The notes under the pieces are model-generated. The model saw only the letters and a program-made list of their open reading frames with translations, searched no databases and was not told where the DNA came from. This document shows positions 4,912 to 12,781 of a DNA stretch of 12,781 nucleotides, one piece after another (within the stretch, counting starts at the first letter, position 1; each line of letters opens with the position of its first letter). The stretch covers positions 1 through 12,781 of the forward strand of contig CAAGMX010000101.1 of the NCBI GenBank assembly GCA_900771165.1. Reading direction: 5' to 3'. The DNA is from Victivallales bacterium. GTDB taxonomy: Bacteria > Verrucomicrobiota > Lentisphaeria > Oligosphaerales > Oligosphaeraceae. The translations under genes were made by a program, and so were the position numbers.

Positions 4912-7596
4912 TCAGCAGAATTCCAGGTCACCCTGGAATCCGTGGGGTTGCAGTGGGAGGCGAAGTCCGAATTGCCGGCCACTTCCCTGGAAGCGGTCGG
5001 CATAGGCGGGAGAATCGGCGCAAAAGAGTTCCCAATGATTTTCTCCCTTATGGACGAGTCCTCGGAGGTCGAAGCGAGCGGTAGGACCGCACTCCCAGGG
5101 AAGAGCGGTTCCATTGACCACCAGGCGGACGCCGTCGCCGCATTGGGGCACCCGAAGGCAATGGATTTTCTCCGGGTCTGTGCAATTCCATGTGGTCACA
5201 TAGCGATATTCTCCGCAGGCACGGGTAAGATTTTCCTCATGGAGCAAATTGACGGGGGCAGATTGTCGGCGAAGGAGTGTGAACTCCTTTTCCGTGACTC
5301 CCCGGTAGTAGATATCGAACTTCAGAGGGAGGGAAGTAGCGGGAGCGTCGTCATAGAAGAACTCGGCAACGGGGCTTCCTGCCGCCGCCCCATACTCTGC
5401 CACCAGGAGCTGGAGGGGGGCGATGCGCAGACGAAAGGCATCCGGATGGGGACATTGGGGAGACTCACGGCGGTCACGCCATGGATCATAGAGAACCACA
5501 CCCTCCTGAAACTCGTTTAGGGAGACCTGGAGATCCAAGGTTTTCCGCCCCTCGTTCAGGAAGAAAATCCGTCCTCCTCCCTGAGGATAGACCACATGAT
5601 AGAAACGCAGGGCAGGTGAGATCTGGGAAAAATGGAGATGACGGCTTGGGTTCAAGACCTGGGGAAGCTCCTCCAGGGAGCAGAACAAGAAGGCAGAAGC
5701 ATCCTCTGGGGCGCTGGGCTCTTGGGGGGCGCCATCCTCATCTTCCACCCACTCCCCGGGGAGCCCTTTGAGAAAGAAGACGGGGAGCCCTTGGGAGGCA
5801 AATTGCCCAAGGCGTCGCAGGAGGGAGGCGGGGTAGCGGTTGCTGAAGGGGAGCACCAAGGCTCGGTAGGATTCGTAATGGAGGCAGAGAGCCCCATGTT
5901 CATTCACGTGGGCTTCCTCGCCGCAGAGCAGGTCATGATCCAGGAAATCGAAATCCAGATTAGCCCGGGTAAGAGCGGCGGCCACCTCGTCCATGTCCTG
6001 TTCCTGGCCATCATGGAGCCAATCCGCCTCTGCCGCATAGTAGAGGGCCACATCGGGGCAGTGGAGGCCGTCTTCTAGGAGTTCTGCCGTGCGCTGGACG
6101 TAGTGAAACATCTGGACAATGGCAGGATATTGGGGATTGAAGCCACAGGCGTGAAAGGTCGGCGGCATATACGTGAGGCAATATCCCGGCGGGGCCGAGG
6201 AAAAATCCATGTCCTTTCCCCGGGAAGAAGTCTTGAAGCACTCGGGAGGGAAGAGGGAGAAGGCATGGGGCACAAACTCTCCGGTGCCATTGGCCAGGCA
6301 GAAGGAGAAGAGATACTTCATCAGAGAGAGCCCGGCATTCCAGCCATATCCTCCCATCACTTCGCAGAGGGCGCGTTGCTTCATCCTGGGGGTATGGTGA
6401 GCCAAGGAGGCTGCCAGTTTGGGCAGGGTATATTGGTAGAAGCCTTCATGAAGCAGGAAGCGGGGATCGAAGCGTCGCCCGTTGAGGCCGTAGGGAATCA
6501 TCTGTCCTAGGACAATATCCCATCCGGCCATATCCTGCCCCGCCATGGCCCGGAAGAAATGCCCGCATCCGAACCCTAGACGCATGTGGGCGCCCTGATC
6601 CTCCAGGACATGGCCGATGTACTCCACCCCATGGCCATGGCACCACTCCCCCAGTTGCCGGGAGAAGTTCTCCTTCCAGAGTCTTGTCACCACATTCATG
6701 TAGGCTAGGCGAAGGCGGGAAGAGGCCCCCCGCACCTCGTCCCAGAGAGCGGGGAGCAGAGCCATCACCTTTCGTTCGGGCAGATGAAGTTCGGCTGCCA
6801 GTCGGGCGGGCATGGAGGGATCCCAGGCCAGGAGGCGTCGAAAGAGTTCCCCGATGCGGTTGTCTAGGCACTCAAAGTCGTACTCTCCGTTACAGTTGCC
6901 AAAGGATGGTTCATCGGAAAAGAAGCCGGCAAAGGCGTTTCCAAAGTATTTTCCACAATGGAGGTAGACCTTTTCATGGATCTCCTCCAGGAGGTGGCGA
7001 CAGGACTCCCGATTCAGCATGGTGATGTACCGGGAGAAGAAGCCGGCCTCCTCCGGAGCAGCTTGAAGGACGAAATAGATGCGCCATCGTCGGTCGGGGA
7101 GAGAGAGAAGGAGGAGGCCATCCCGCTGTTGTCCTGTCAACTCGATGGGTTCGGGAAGGATTTCCCCTGTTTCCTCCTCCACGGGCATAGCCAGGATCTG
7201 GAGGAGTTTTTCTCCCTCCTTGAGGAGGGGCAATCGCAAAGCGCCATGGAGTTCTCCCGCCCAGTCCATGGCCTCCAGTTTAAGATTGAGAGGGCGGTAT
7301 TTTGCATTTTCCGGCCGTCCTAGGGAATCGTTGGCGCTTCCGGTGGCCACATGAGAATCATCGATGAGCCACAGCCGCATGCCATGTTCCTCCGCAAAGG
7401 CCAGGGCCGCATTGAGCATTTCCCACCAGCGGTCAGTGCCAAACCAATCTCCTCCCCGGTTCTCCAGGATGGCCTCTGTGATGCCTGCCTGGCGCAGAAT
7501 CTCCAGGGTCTGGCAGACCATGGCAGGAGATTCATTGGCGTACCACAGGAAGGGGCGGAGATGATTCTTGGAAGGGGCAGGGAACGGGGAATCCAT
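4912..7596 (-). CDS. GH106-like glycoside hydrolase (candidate alpha-L-rhamnosidase)
   Basis: The 894-residue protein resembles the GH106 alpha-L-rhamnosidase superfamily. An N-terminal LRPFLWY (13-19) followed by LEILRQAGITEAILE (31-45) opens the barrel. FFSDEPSFGN (225-234), YIGHVLEDQGAH (326-337) and LCEVMGGYGWN (410-420) are the likely active-site segments, with E229, E332 and E412 the best catalytic candidates. The C-terminal 150 residues look like a galactose-binding beta-sandwich (LVVNG ... FDLRGLVHKGENHWEL). There is no signal peptide, so it would act in the cytoplasm on imported oligosaccharides. The ATG at 7596 has no Shine-Dalgarno sequence, and the gene follows the lipoprotein gene by 97 bp on the same strand. 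Substrate is uncertain; GH106-like proteins in Lentisphaerota are many and mostly uncharacterised. Confidence 0.75.
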   Translation of the reverse strand: MDSPFPAPSKNHLRPFLWYANESPAMVCQTLEILRQAGITEAILENRGGDWFGTDRWWEMLNAALAFAEEHGMRLWLIDDSHVATGSANDSLGRPENAKYRPLNLKLEAMDWAGELHGALRLPLLKEGEKLLQILAMPVEEETGEILPEPIELTGQQRDGLLLLSLPDRRWRIYFVLQAAPEEAGFFSRYITMLNRESCRHLLEEIHEKVYLHCGKYFGNAFAGFFSDEPSFGNCNGEYDFECLDNRIGELFRRLLAWDPSMPARLAAELHLPERKVMALLPALWDEVRGASSRLRLAYMNVVTRLWKENFSRQLGEWCHGHGVEYIGHVLEDQGAHMRLGFGCGHFFRAMAGQDMAGWDIVLGQMIPYGLNGRRFDPRFLLHEGFYQYTLPKLAASLAHHTPRMKQRALCEVMGGYGWNAGLSLMKYLFSFCLANGTGEFVPHAFSLFPPECFKTSSRGKDMDFSSAPPGYCLTYMPPTFHACGFNPQYPAIVQMFHYVQRTAELLEDGLHCPDVALYYAAEADWLHDGQEQDMDEVAAALTRANLDFDFLDHDLLCGEEAHVNEHGALCLHYESYRALVLPFSNRYPASLLRRLGQFASQGLPVFFLKGLPGEWVEDEDGAPQEPSAPEDASAFLFCSLEELPQVLNPSRHLHFSQISPALRFYHVVYPQGGGRIFFLNEGRKTLDLQVSLNEFQEGVVLYDPWRDRRESPQCPHPDAFRLRIAPLQLLVAEYGAAAGSPVAEFFYDDAPATSLPLKFDIYYRGVTEKEFTLLRRQSAPVNLLHEENLTRACGEYRYVTTWNCTDPEKIHCLRVPQCGDGVRLVVNGTALPWECGPTARFDLRGLVHKGENHWELFCADSPAYADRFQGSGRQFGLRLPLQPHGFQGDLEFC

Positions 7597-7673
7597 AGGA
7601 AGGCAGGGGAAGAAGCAAGAAGAGAGGCCCTCCCCGGGAGGAAGGAGAGGAGGGGGAGGAAGCCCCCGGAAGC

Positions 7674-7694
7674 GTCGCCTCCCTGGGCGGCGAC
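7674..7694 (-). other. Hairpin in the gap between the lipoprotein and GH106-like genes
   Basis: GTCGCC/GGCGAC arms flank a 9-base loop immediately at the stop codon of the lipoprotein gene. A second inverted repeat, GGGGG/CCCCC, lies just downstream at about 7652-7667. Neither has a T tract on the minus strand, so they are more likely mRNA-stabilising or attenuating structures than terminators. Confidence 0.35.
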
Positions 7695-10348
7695 TACAGG
7701 GGTTCTTCCGCCACGCAAAGAATCCCCTGGGGACGCAGAGGGCAGATCACCTTTCCGTCCCGAGGCGCAAGAGTCTTTCCGGAGAGAAGCTCCACATACC
7801 GCCAGCCAGGGCGGACCGGGACGCTCACCAGCCGCGTGGTGGTTTGGACATTCAGGATATTGCGGATGTAGCGGCCCTGGTCCCCCTCAAAGCGGTTGAC
7901 CAAGATCCCCGTAGGAAACCCATCCTCCAGGACGGTCACCTTGCCGAAAGCAAAGGCGTCACGATTCTTCACAAGGAGCTGACGAATGGGCTCCGTGTAG
8001 CAGGAATTGTAGGTCCCATTGGCATTCCAGAACCAGTACTTCCAACGCTTCTGGGAATCCTCCGAGGTGTCAATCTCGAATTGTTTGCATTCGGGAAAGA
8101 ACTCCCGGGAGACGTTGATGGGGGCGGGACGGACGGGATTCTTGATGTCGTTCTGGCAATCGTACGTCAGCGCCCCCTCAATCTGAGAAGCCAGAAGGTC
8201 ATTTCCCGGAAACTCGGTCAGCAGTACCAAATCCGAACGCACTTCATCCATGGCTTGATGCACCCGCCGGGCGATCTCCCTTTGGGCCGCCATCTCCTCG
8301 GTATTGCCATATTCCGCAAAGAGATGAGAATGGGACTTGCTTAAGCAAAGATATCCCGGTCCCCCCAATTCATCCAACCGGAAGCCGTCGATGCCGGTCT
8401 CCCGGCAAACCCTGGCAACCGTTTCCGCAAGGTAGTCCATGTATTCTTCATTGTCCAGGCAAGGACAGAACTTCATGTAATTCAGAACAATGCCGTCAGG
8501 CTCCTTGGGATCCACGGGCGTGGGCAAGGGATTTTGGAAAGCGGGATTGATCACGGCATATTGGGGAATCCAGCGTTTGGCGGCCCGGGTTCCTGCCGAA
8601 ATGCCATTGGGAGTGAGATAGAAAATGGGAATCTGATCGGCCTTGCGGATGCGGTCGATGTGTTCTCGGAGTCGCTGAAGTCCTCCCCATTGGGGGTTGT
8701 ATTCCTCATAATCCCCCAAATGATAGGAGTAAGCCAAGGTTCCCGTGGCGGGATCCACCCAGCGGGGAATGCGCCAGTAGGCTTCTCCGAGAATCTCATC
8801 CTGTTCCAGAGGCACCTCAAAGGGAGCAGTGCGGCCAATGGTCCACCAGCCAACCATCTCAATGATATCCCCCGGGGACACCCCGTTGCGCTCATACCGG
8901 CCGATATAGCTTCGATCCGCTTCCTCGTTGTTGAGCAAGGGAGAGGACAGTCCAAATCCCGCCCGGAGATTCCAACGATCCGTCAGCAAAGAAGGGAAGG
9001 GACGAGGCGGAGAAACCCTTCGCACCCACTGGGCGTAACGGCGGAATCCCTCCTTCCAGTTTCCTCCATGGGCACCGAGACAAGCAGCGGGAACGACATA
9101 CTCTTCCCCGGGCTGGCGATCCATCTGCTGATACTCCACACTGAAGGCGATGAATCGGGTATCCTCCAATGGCCGGGATACCATCCGCGTGAGGTCAAGA
9201 ATGCCAGGCCAGGGATAGATGGGATGGGTATAGCCCTGCGTTGCCTTCCCCCCCTTCTTCAGGGAAAAGGTCTTGAACTTGCCTACGGCATCGTCAACCC
9301 GCATATACATGCCCGCCCCAAGAGAAGGGGAAAAAATATCCACAAACTGGTGGAGCACACGCCCGTCCCCAAAGTTGTCCCGCCAATCCAGAGGCTGGTT
9401 CGCCACCATGCCGCCACTGTAGGGATAGAAGTAATAATCATCCCCGACATTCTTGGACAGCCGGATCCCGCTCAAGTGGGGGAAGACGATTTTCAGGGAT
9501 TGGGAAGCGGAATCCTCATTCCGCAAAGTAGCGCGGAAAGACAATTCTTCTGGCAGGCAAGCCACTTCCATCACTCCCGACACCGCTGGCTCTTCCCAGT
9601 GGAAGCGTACCCGGAGAGTGGTGCCCTCCACTTCTGCTTGATCCACCAGGGCCTTCGAGAGGTCATACATCCTATCATGGCAGGCAAAGCGAAGCAGGCA
9701 TGTTTCCGAGGGATGGGCCAGAGCTTCCACATCTCCCGCCTCCGCCACCTTCAGAGAAGTCAAGGTGAAATGGGGAGACAAGGAGAATTCCGCCCGCAAG
9801 ACCTCGTTCTGCAGCACGGCCATGTCCCCCAGCTTTTCGCAGGAAAGAACCCCCTCGTGGCGACGTCCCGCCGCCACGGAAATCCTCGGCGTGGCGTCTG
9901 CCACGGGTTCCGGATATTCGCTTGGAGCATGGTATTCCAAAACCAGAGACTCCAGACTGCCCCGAGGAACCTCTAGGGAAAACACGGGGGAATGGGGGGG
10001 AATCTCCAGGATTCCCCACCTGCCCTTCCAATGAACCTCCACCTCCACCGGAGCACCGTCCGCCGACGCCAGTCTAGGCACTATTCCCTTCGCCTCTGGG
10101 GACGCCTTTAACTTGAGAAGCATGGGCTGATTCTCATCCGCCCATCCCGGCGTCAACTCAAAACGGAGGTTCTCTTCTTCTTCCCCCACATATCCAAGGA
10201 TGCCCCTTGCGTCGCGGAGACCTTCCCGGACATCCCAGGAGGCAGCAAGCCTGCCCGGAGGCAAGGCCTCTGTCTTGGGAACACATCCTGACAAAGCAAG
10301 AAAAAAGAGAAGCAGGGAAAGAGGAAGAAAAGAAGGCGAAAGGCGCAT
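7694..10348 (-). CDS. Lipoprotein with DUF6259-like TIM-barrel glycosidase domain
   Basis: I chose the ATG at 10348 (884 residues) over a TTG 27 bp upstream because it puts the signal peptide at the very N-terminus: R2, a hydrophobic stretch (7-19) and the lipobox LSGC with C22 as the lipidated cysteine. Residues about 25-450 are beta-rich (galactose-mutarotase-like). Residues about 490-730 look like a TIM barrel: HLGDY-EYNPQWGGL (about 543-557), IFYLTPNG, GIDGFRLDELGG (652-663, with D659/E660) and LLTEFPGND (709-717, with E712), features I associate with DUF6259 proteins. A C-terminal beta-domain follows. It probably hydrolyses a polysaccharide side chain at the cell surface or in the periplasm. 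No Shine-Dalgarno sequence is evident. The exact CAZy family and substrate are unknown. Confidence 0.72.
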   Translation of the reverse strand: MRLSPSFLPLSLLLFFLALSGCVPKTEALPPGRLAASWDVREGLRDARGILGYVGEEEENLRFELTPGWADENQPMLLKLKASPEAKGIVPRLASADGAPVEVEVHWKGRWGILEIPPHSPVFSLEVPRGSLESLVLEYHAPSEYPEPVADATPRISVAAGRRHEGVLSCEKLGDMAVLQNEVLRAEFSLSPHFTLTSLKVAEAGDVEALAHPSETCLLRFACHDRMYDLSKALVDQAEVEGTTLRVRFHWEEPAVSGVMEVACLPEELSFRATLRNEDSASQSLKIVFPHLSGIRLSKNVGDDYYFYPYSGGMVANQPLDWRDNFGDGRVLHQFVDIFSPSLGAGMYMRVDDAVGKFKTFSLKKGGKATQGYTHPIYPWPGILDLTRMVSRPLEDTRFIAFSVEYQQMDRQPGEEYVVPAACLGAHGGNWKEGFRRYAQWVRRVSPPRPFPSLLTDRWNLRAGFGLSSPLLNNEEADRSYIGRYERNGVSPGDIIEMVGWWTIGRTAPFEVPLEQDEILGEAYWRIPRWVDPATGTLAYSYHLGDYEEYNPQWGGLQRLREHIDRIRKADQIPIFYLTPNGISAGTRAAKRWIPQYAVINPAFQNPLPTPVDPKEPDGIVLNYMKFCPCLDNEEYMDYLAETVARVCRETGIDGFRLDELGGPGYLCLSKSHSHLFAEYGNTEEMAAQREIARRVHQAMDEVRSDLVLLTEFPGNDLLASQIEGALTYDCQNDIKNPVRPAPINVSREFFPECKQFEIDTSEDSQKRWKYWFWNANGTYNSCYTEPIRQLLVKNRDAFAFGKVTVLEDGFPTGILVNRFEGDQGRYIRNILNVQTTTRLVSVPVRPGWRYVELLSGKTLAPRDGKVICPLRPQGILCVAEEPL

Positions 10349-10473
10349 AGGAGACGAAAGCAAAAAGCGAGTCAAGAGGAGTTTTGGTTAGCGAGGGGGG
10401 GGAACAGCAGGAAAGGAGGCGCAGGAAAAACCATCAGGAACTTTTCCCGGCCTCCGGGGAAGGCGGCAGACCT

Positions 10474-11241
10474 CTACAGACCTACGGCAATCCCGTTATA
10501 CCAGACCTTGCCGTCATAGATGTATCCCGCGCTGGCCCAATCCCTGGCCACGTTGATTCCTTCCAGGGAGACATGGCCATCGGCATAGGAGATGCCGCAC
10601 TTTCCCTCGTGGACAAAGTTGATATAGACTCCGCCAGCCCCACACATGGTAATCCAGGCGCTCTGCTTGGAGGTGAAGGCGTTCCAGGAATCAAAGTAGA
10701 CCGTGAACTGGGAGGGAGACTTGATTCCCTTGAAGTTCACCACGCATCCCTCTCCATAGCCCGCGGGAAGGTTCAAATAAGCCTGGCCATCAGGCCAGTA
10801 GTTGTTGGTATAATAGGCCGAGTTGCTGTCTCCTTGTTTTGCATAAGCCGGCACTCCGTAACACTCGGTAAAAGACCGCCCTTCATTGTCGTACGTTTTT
10901 ATCCCAGAGGGGCGCTTCATGGCGGGGCAAGCCATGACCCCAAAATCCGGCAAGTACTTTGGCAGGGTATCGAACTCCCAGCTGCCCACGGAAATGCCCA
11001 AGGCCATGCAAGGAAGAAGACACTGGAAGCCAGCTCCATTCCCCTTCATCCACGCCACTTCTTCATTGTCATCCAAATAGAGGAACGTGGCCAGAATACA
11101 CTGTTTCTGATTGCTGACGCAACTGATGGCGCGGGCCTTGGCGCGGGCCTTGGAAAGGGCAGGCAAAAGCATTGCCGCCAAAATCGCAATGATGGCAATG
11201 ACCACAAGCAATTCAATGAGGGTGAAGGAATGATGCTTCAT
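10474..11241 (-). CDS. Prepilin-type protein with H-X9-DG C-terminal signature
   Basis: The start at 11241 gives [14 protein letters not shown]: a 5-residue leader, the prepilin peptidase cleavage/methylation site before F6 and a 20-residue hydrophobic helix ending [20 protein letters not shown] lies six bases upstream, which rules out the longer frame starting at 11280. The 255-residue body is rich in Gly, Tyr and Asn, with cysteines at 74, 78, 105, 127, 166, 200 and 215. Near the end H211 is followed after exactly nine residues by D221-G222, matching the H-X9-DG protein class. These pseudopilin-like proteins are exported by type II secretion/type IV pilus machinery and occur in large numbers in Lentisphaerota. 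It lies between glycosidase genes, so it may be a surface protein for glycan contact or secretion; that role is inference. Confidence 0.88.
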   Translation of the reverse strand: MKHHSFTLIELLVVIAIIAILAAMLLPALSKARAKARAISCVSNQKQCILATFLYLDDNEEVAWMKGNGAGFQCLLPCMALGISVGSWEFDTLPKYLPDFGVMACPAMKRPSGIKTYDNEGRSFTECYGVPAYAKQGDSNSAYYTNNYWPDGQAYLNLPAGYGEGCVVNFKGIKSPSQFTVYFDSWNAFTSKQSAWITMCGAGGVYINFVHEGKCGISYADGHVSLEGINVARDWASAGYIYDGKVWYNGIAVGL

Positions 11242-11305
11242 TTTTTCTCCATGTTCTGGGAATGTTGTAGGAAAAAGCACGGAAACGAAGGATAAGTCGC
11301 AAAGG

Positions 11306-11342
11306 AAAAATCAAAGGCCATCCCCCGACGGGATGAAGGCCC
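11306..11342 (-). terminator. Rho-independent terminator after the GH1 gene
   Basis: On the minus strand, GGCC-TT-CATCCC pairs with GGGATG-GCC around a short loop (plus 11316-11342) and is followed by TTTGATTTTT (11315-11306). It begins 12 bp beyond the GH1 stop at 11355, so the GH1 gene likely forms its own unit and the prepilin-like gene has its own promoter in the remaining roughly 65 bp. Confidence 0.65.
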
Positions 11343-11354
11343 CTTCGGACCGCT

Positions 11355-12623
11355 CTACCGAATGGGGTACGTCTTGAAATCGCAGAGGGGACGAAGCCAT
11401 TTCTCCACCATGGCCCCGGTGATGCCACTGTGAGCTATGATTTCTTTGTAGAAAAGGGCACTGGGACGCACCGTACGTTTCTGACTTTCAAAGTCCACTC
11501 CCACTAGCCCAAACCGCGGCTTGAAGGATCCCCATTCCCAATTGTCCATGGCGGACCAGTGCAAATACCCCCGGACATCGCAGCCCCGCCTCATGGCCTC
11601 CCGCAAGGCCATCAAATGCTGGGCAAGATAGACAATGCGGAAGCGATCATCCTCCGCGCAGACCCCATTCTCGCAAATCCAGATGGGCTTGTCCTGAAAC
11701 CGGGGAAGCTGCTCTACCAGCCCATCGGGATAAAACTCCTCCAAGAAGAAGGGCCTGTCAATCATGCGGAATCGGTTGTGGGGATAGCGCTCGCCAGACA
11801 TGTCCCCCTTCCGCGCCGAGGCATAGTGGCGAGTGTAGTAGTTGATTGCCCAGAAGTCATAACTCCCCTTCAACTCGGGAAGATACTCGACATCCATATA
11901 GGGGAGCACCATCTCCCCCGTCTTCAGAGCATGCAATACATAGGCATTGGTGGACCAATCCCGCATCTGCGCCGCCAGGCGATCCAGGGAATCCCATGGG
12001 TTTTCCGCCGCCCAGGCAATCAAAGCATGGGTGCTGGAAACCGGAGCGTGGGTATGCTGCTTCACCGCATGGTATCCATACCCATGGGCCACGGTCAGAT
12101 TCTTCAGAATGCCAAAGTTCTTCCGGTCCATCCCATCGTTCGTGAATTCGTTTAATACAATCCAACTATCCACGTAGTCTTTGACCTTGGGTACGATGTA
12201 ATCGATGTAATCCAGGAAATAACGAAGATTCTCCCGCTTGTGAAATCCTCCCTCCTTTTCAAACCACAGAGGACGACTCCAATGGTCCAGCGTCATGGAC
12301 ACGCGTATGCCATGCCCTGCCAGCCGCTCCAGCATGTCCAGGTAACGCGCCAAGGCTTTTTCATCATGAACGCCATGCTCAGGCTCCAGACGGGACCACT
12401 CCATGGACATCCGAAAGACCTTCCACCCCAGGGAATGAAAGAGCTCTATGTCCTGGGGATAGAGTTCCCAGAAATGGCAGGCGTTGCCACTCTTGTCAGG
12501 AAAGCGTTCGGGTTGCTTTCGCTCATCCTCCCAGAGTTGGCTATGAATGCAGTTCCCCTCTATCTGGTAACTCGCTGTCGCCGTACCAAAGAGAAAATCC
12601 CGGGGAAAGGTCACAGAAGACAT
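11355..12623 (-). CDS. GH1 family beta-glycosidase
   Basis: The frame opens with a GTG at 12641, but the ATG at 12623 fits the family start better (FPRDFLFGTATASYQIEG, residues 6-23) and gives 422 residues. GH1 hallmarks in order: Q20 and the ASYQIEG strand, MSMEWSRLEP (72-81), TLDHWSRPLWF (111-121), LNEF with acid/base E159, INYYTRHY (260-267), ICENG with nucleophile E318, HWSAMDNWEWG (355-365) and RFGLVGVD (370-377). Two usually conserved neighbours are changed: the proline after the acid/base (NEP) is Phe, and the threonine before the nucleophile (TENG) is Cys. Both catalytic glutamates are present, so the enzyme should be a retaining beta-glucosidase or beta-galactosidase acting in the cytoplasm; no signal peptide is visible. 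No Shine-Dalgarno sequence precedes the ATG. It is slightly shorter than typical GH1 proteins. Confidence 0.9.
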   Translation of the reverse strand: MSSVTFPRDFLFGTATASYQIEGNCIHSQLWEDERKQPERFPDKSGNACHFWELYPQDIELFHSLGWKVFRMSMEWSRLEPEHGVHDEKALARYLDMLERLAGHGIRVSMTLDHWSRPLWFEKEGGFHKRENLRYFLDYIDYIVPKVKDYVDSWIVLNEFTNDGMDRKNFGILKNLTVAHGYGYHAVKQHTHAPVSSTHALIAWAAENPWDSLDRLAAQMRDWSTNAYVLHALKTGEMVLPYMDVEYLPELKGSYDFWAINYYTRHYASARKGDMSGERYPHNRFRMIDRPFFLEEFYPDGLVEQLPRFQDKPIWICENGVCAEDDRFRIVYLAQHLMALREAMRRGCDVRGYLHWSAMDNWEWGSFKPRFGLVGVDFESQKRTVRPSALFYKEIIAHSGITGAMVEKWLRPLCDFKTYPIR

Positions 12624-12781
12624 GGACAGAAGAGGAAACACAACCGTAGACTCCTAGTCGTTGAGGAAAAGAGAGGCACCCCTATCCCAAACCTCTTTTC
12701 CCAAAGGGGCAGGAAGACGAAAGGAGGCAGAAACTCTTCTCCCTTCCTTCTCTCGGGCACAATCTAAGTATAAATCACCCC
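12624..12781. other. Upstream region of the GH1 gene, no feature identified
   Basis: These 158 bp must contain at least part of the GH1 promoter, but I see no convincing -35/-10 pair, operator palindrome or gene. The stretch is purine-rich on the plus strand. The window ends here, so the neighbouring gene is not visible. Confidence 0.4.

Noticed and set aside
4280..5084. Overlapping plus-strand open frames through the inverted repeat (Pro/Gly/Arg-rich products)
   Set aside because: They run through the GC-rich repeat and into the antisense of the GH106-like gene, have low-complexity translations and no ribosome binding site; the same kind of sequence appears in copy 1 without a matching gene.
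8534..9976. Long 480-residue plus-strand frame opposite the lipoprotein gene
   Set aside because: Open antisense frames are expected in GC-rich coding DNA; the minus-strand frame has a signal peptide, lipobox and enzyme motifs, while this one has no recognisable domain.
10443..10463. Terminator after the prepilin-like gene
   Set aside because: A short CCCGG/CCGGG hairpin exists on the minus strand but is followed by AAAAG rather than a T run, so read-through into the lipoprotein gene is equally likely.
1..12781. CRISPR array
   Set aside because: There is no series of short identical direct repeats with regular spacers; the repeats present are two inverted copies about 4.5 kb apart.

Overview
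The window looks like a chromosomal segment of a PVC-group bacterium, most likely Lentisphaerota (Victivallis-like). The main clue is a prepilin-type protein with an [25 protein letters not shown]-terminal helix and a C-terminal H-X9-DG signature, a class abundant in Lentisphaerota and Planctomycetota. It sits among large glycoside hydrolases. This assignment rests on protein style only; no rRNA or other marker gene is present.

Layout. (1) 1-190: a GC-rich repeat rich in small hairpins; an inverted second copy lies at 4543-4730. (2) 192-571: the decayed 3' end of an IS66-family element, with a transposase C-terminus, a strong terminator and an outer end ending in CGCTTAC. (3) 572-4370: a cargo segment less GC-rich than its flanks. 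It holds a HigB-type toxin gene (828-1121) overlapping a HigA antitoxin fused to an ImmA/IrrE zinc peptidase (1121-2374). A structured spacer with a possible minus-strand small RNA follows. Then comes a tightly overlapping three-gene operon (2606-4231): a DUF4417 protein, a protein whose C-terminal half resembles a module I recall from polymorphic toxins and phage proteins, and an unknown partner protein. (4) 4371-4542: a second IS66-type end and unassigned sequence. (5) 4543-4911: the inverted repeat copy and a spacer without genes. (6) 4912-12623, all minus strand: a carbohydrate-degradation locus. In transcription order it encodes a GH1 beta-glycosidase, a terminator, a secreted prepilin-like H-X9-DG protein, a DUF6259-like TIM-barrel lipoprotein and a GH106-like rhamnosidase candidate.

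How it fits together. The right two thirds reads as a sugar-utilisation cluster in which a membrane-anchored enzyme and cytoplasmic glycosidases process one glycan. The left third is an accessory island. An identical 18-bp sequence occurs in inverted orientation at 555-572 and 4370-4387 and frames the cargo, whose genes are of toxin-antitoxin or conflict type. No transposase or integrase in the window is intact, so the island is probably immobile or depends on functions supplied elsewhere. The best candidate for something undescribed is the 2606-4231 operon, possibly with the structured spacer before it.
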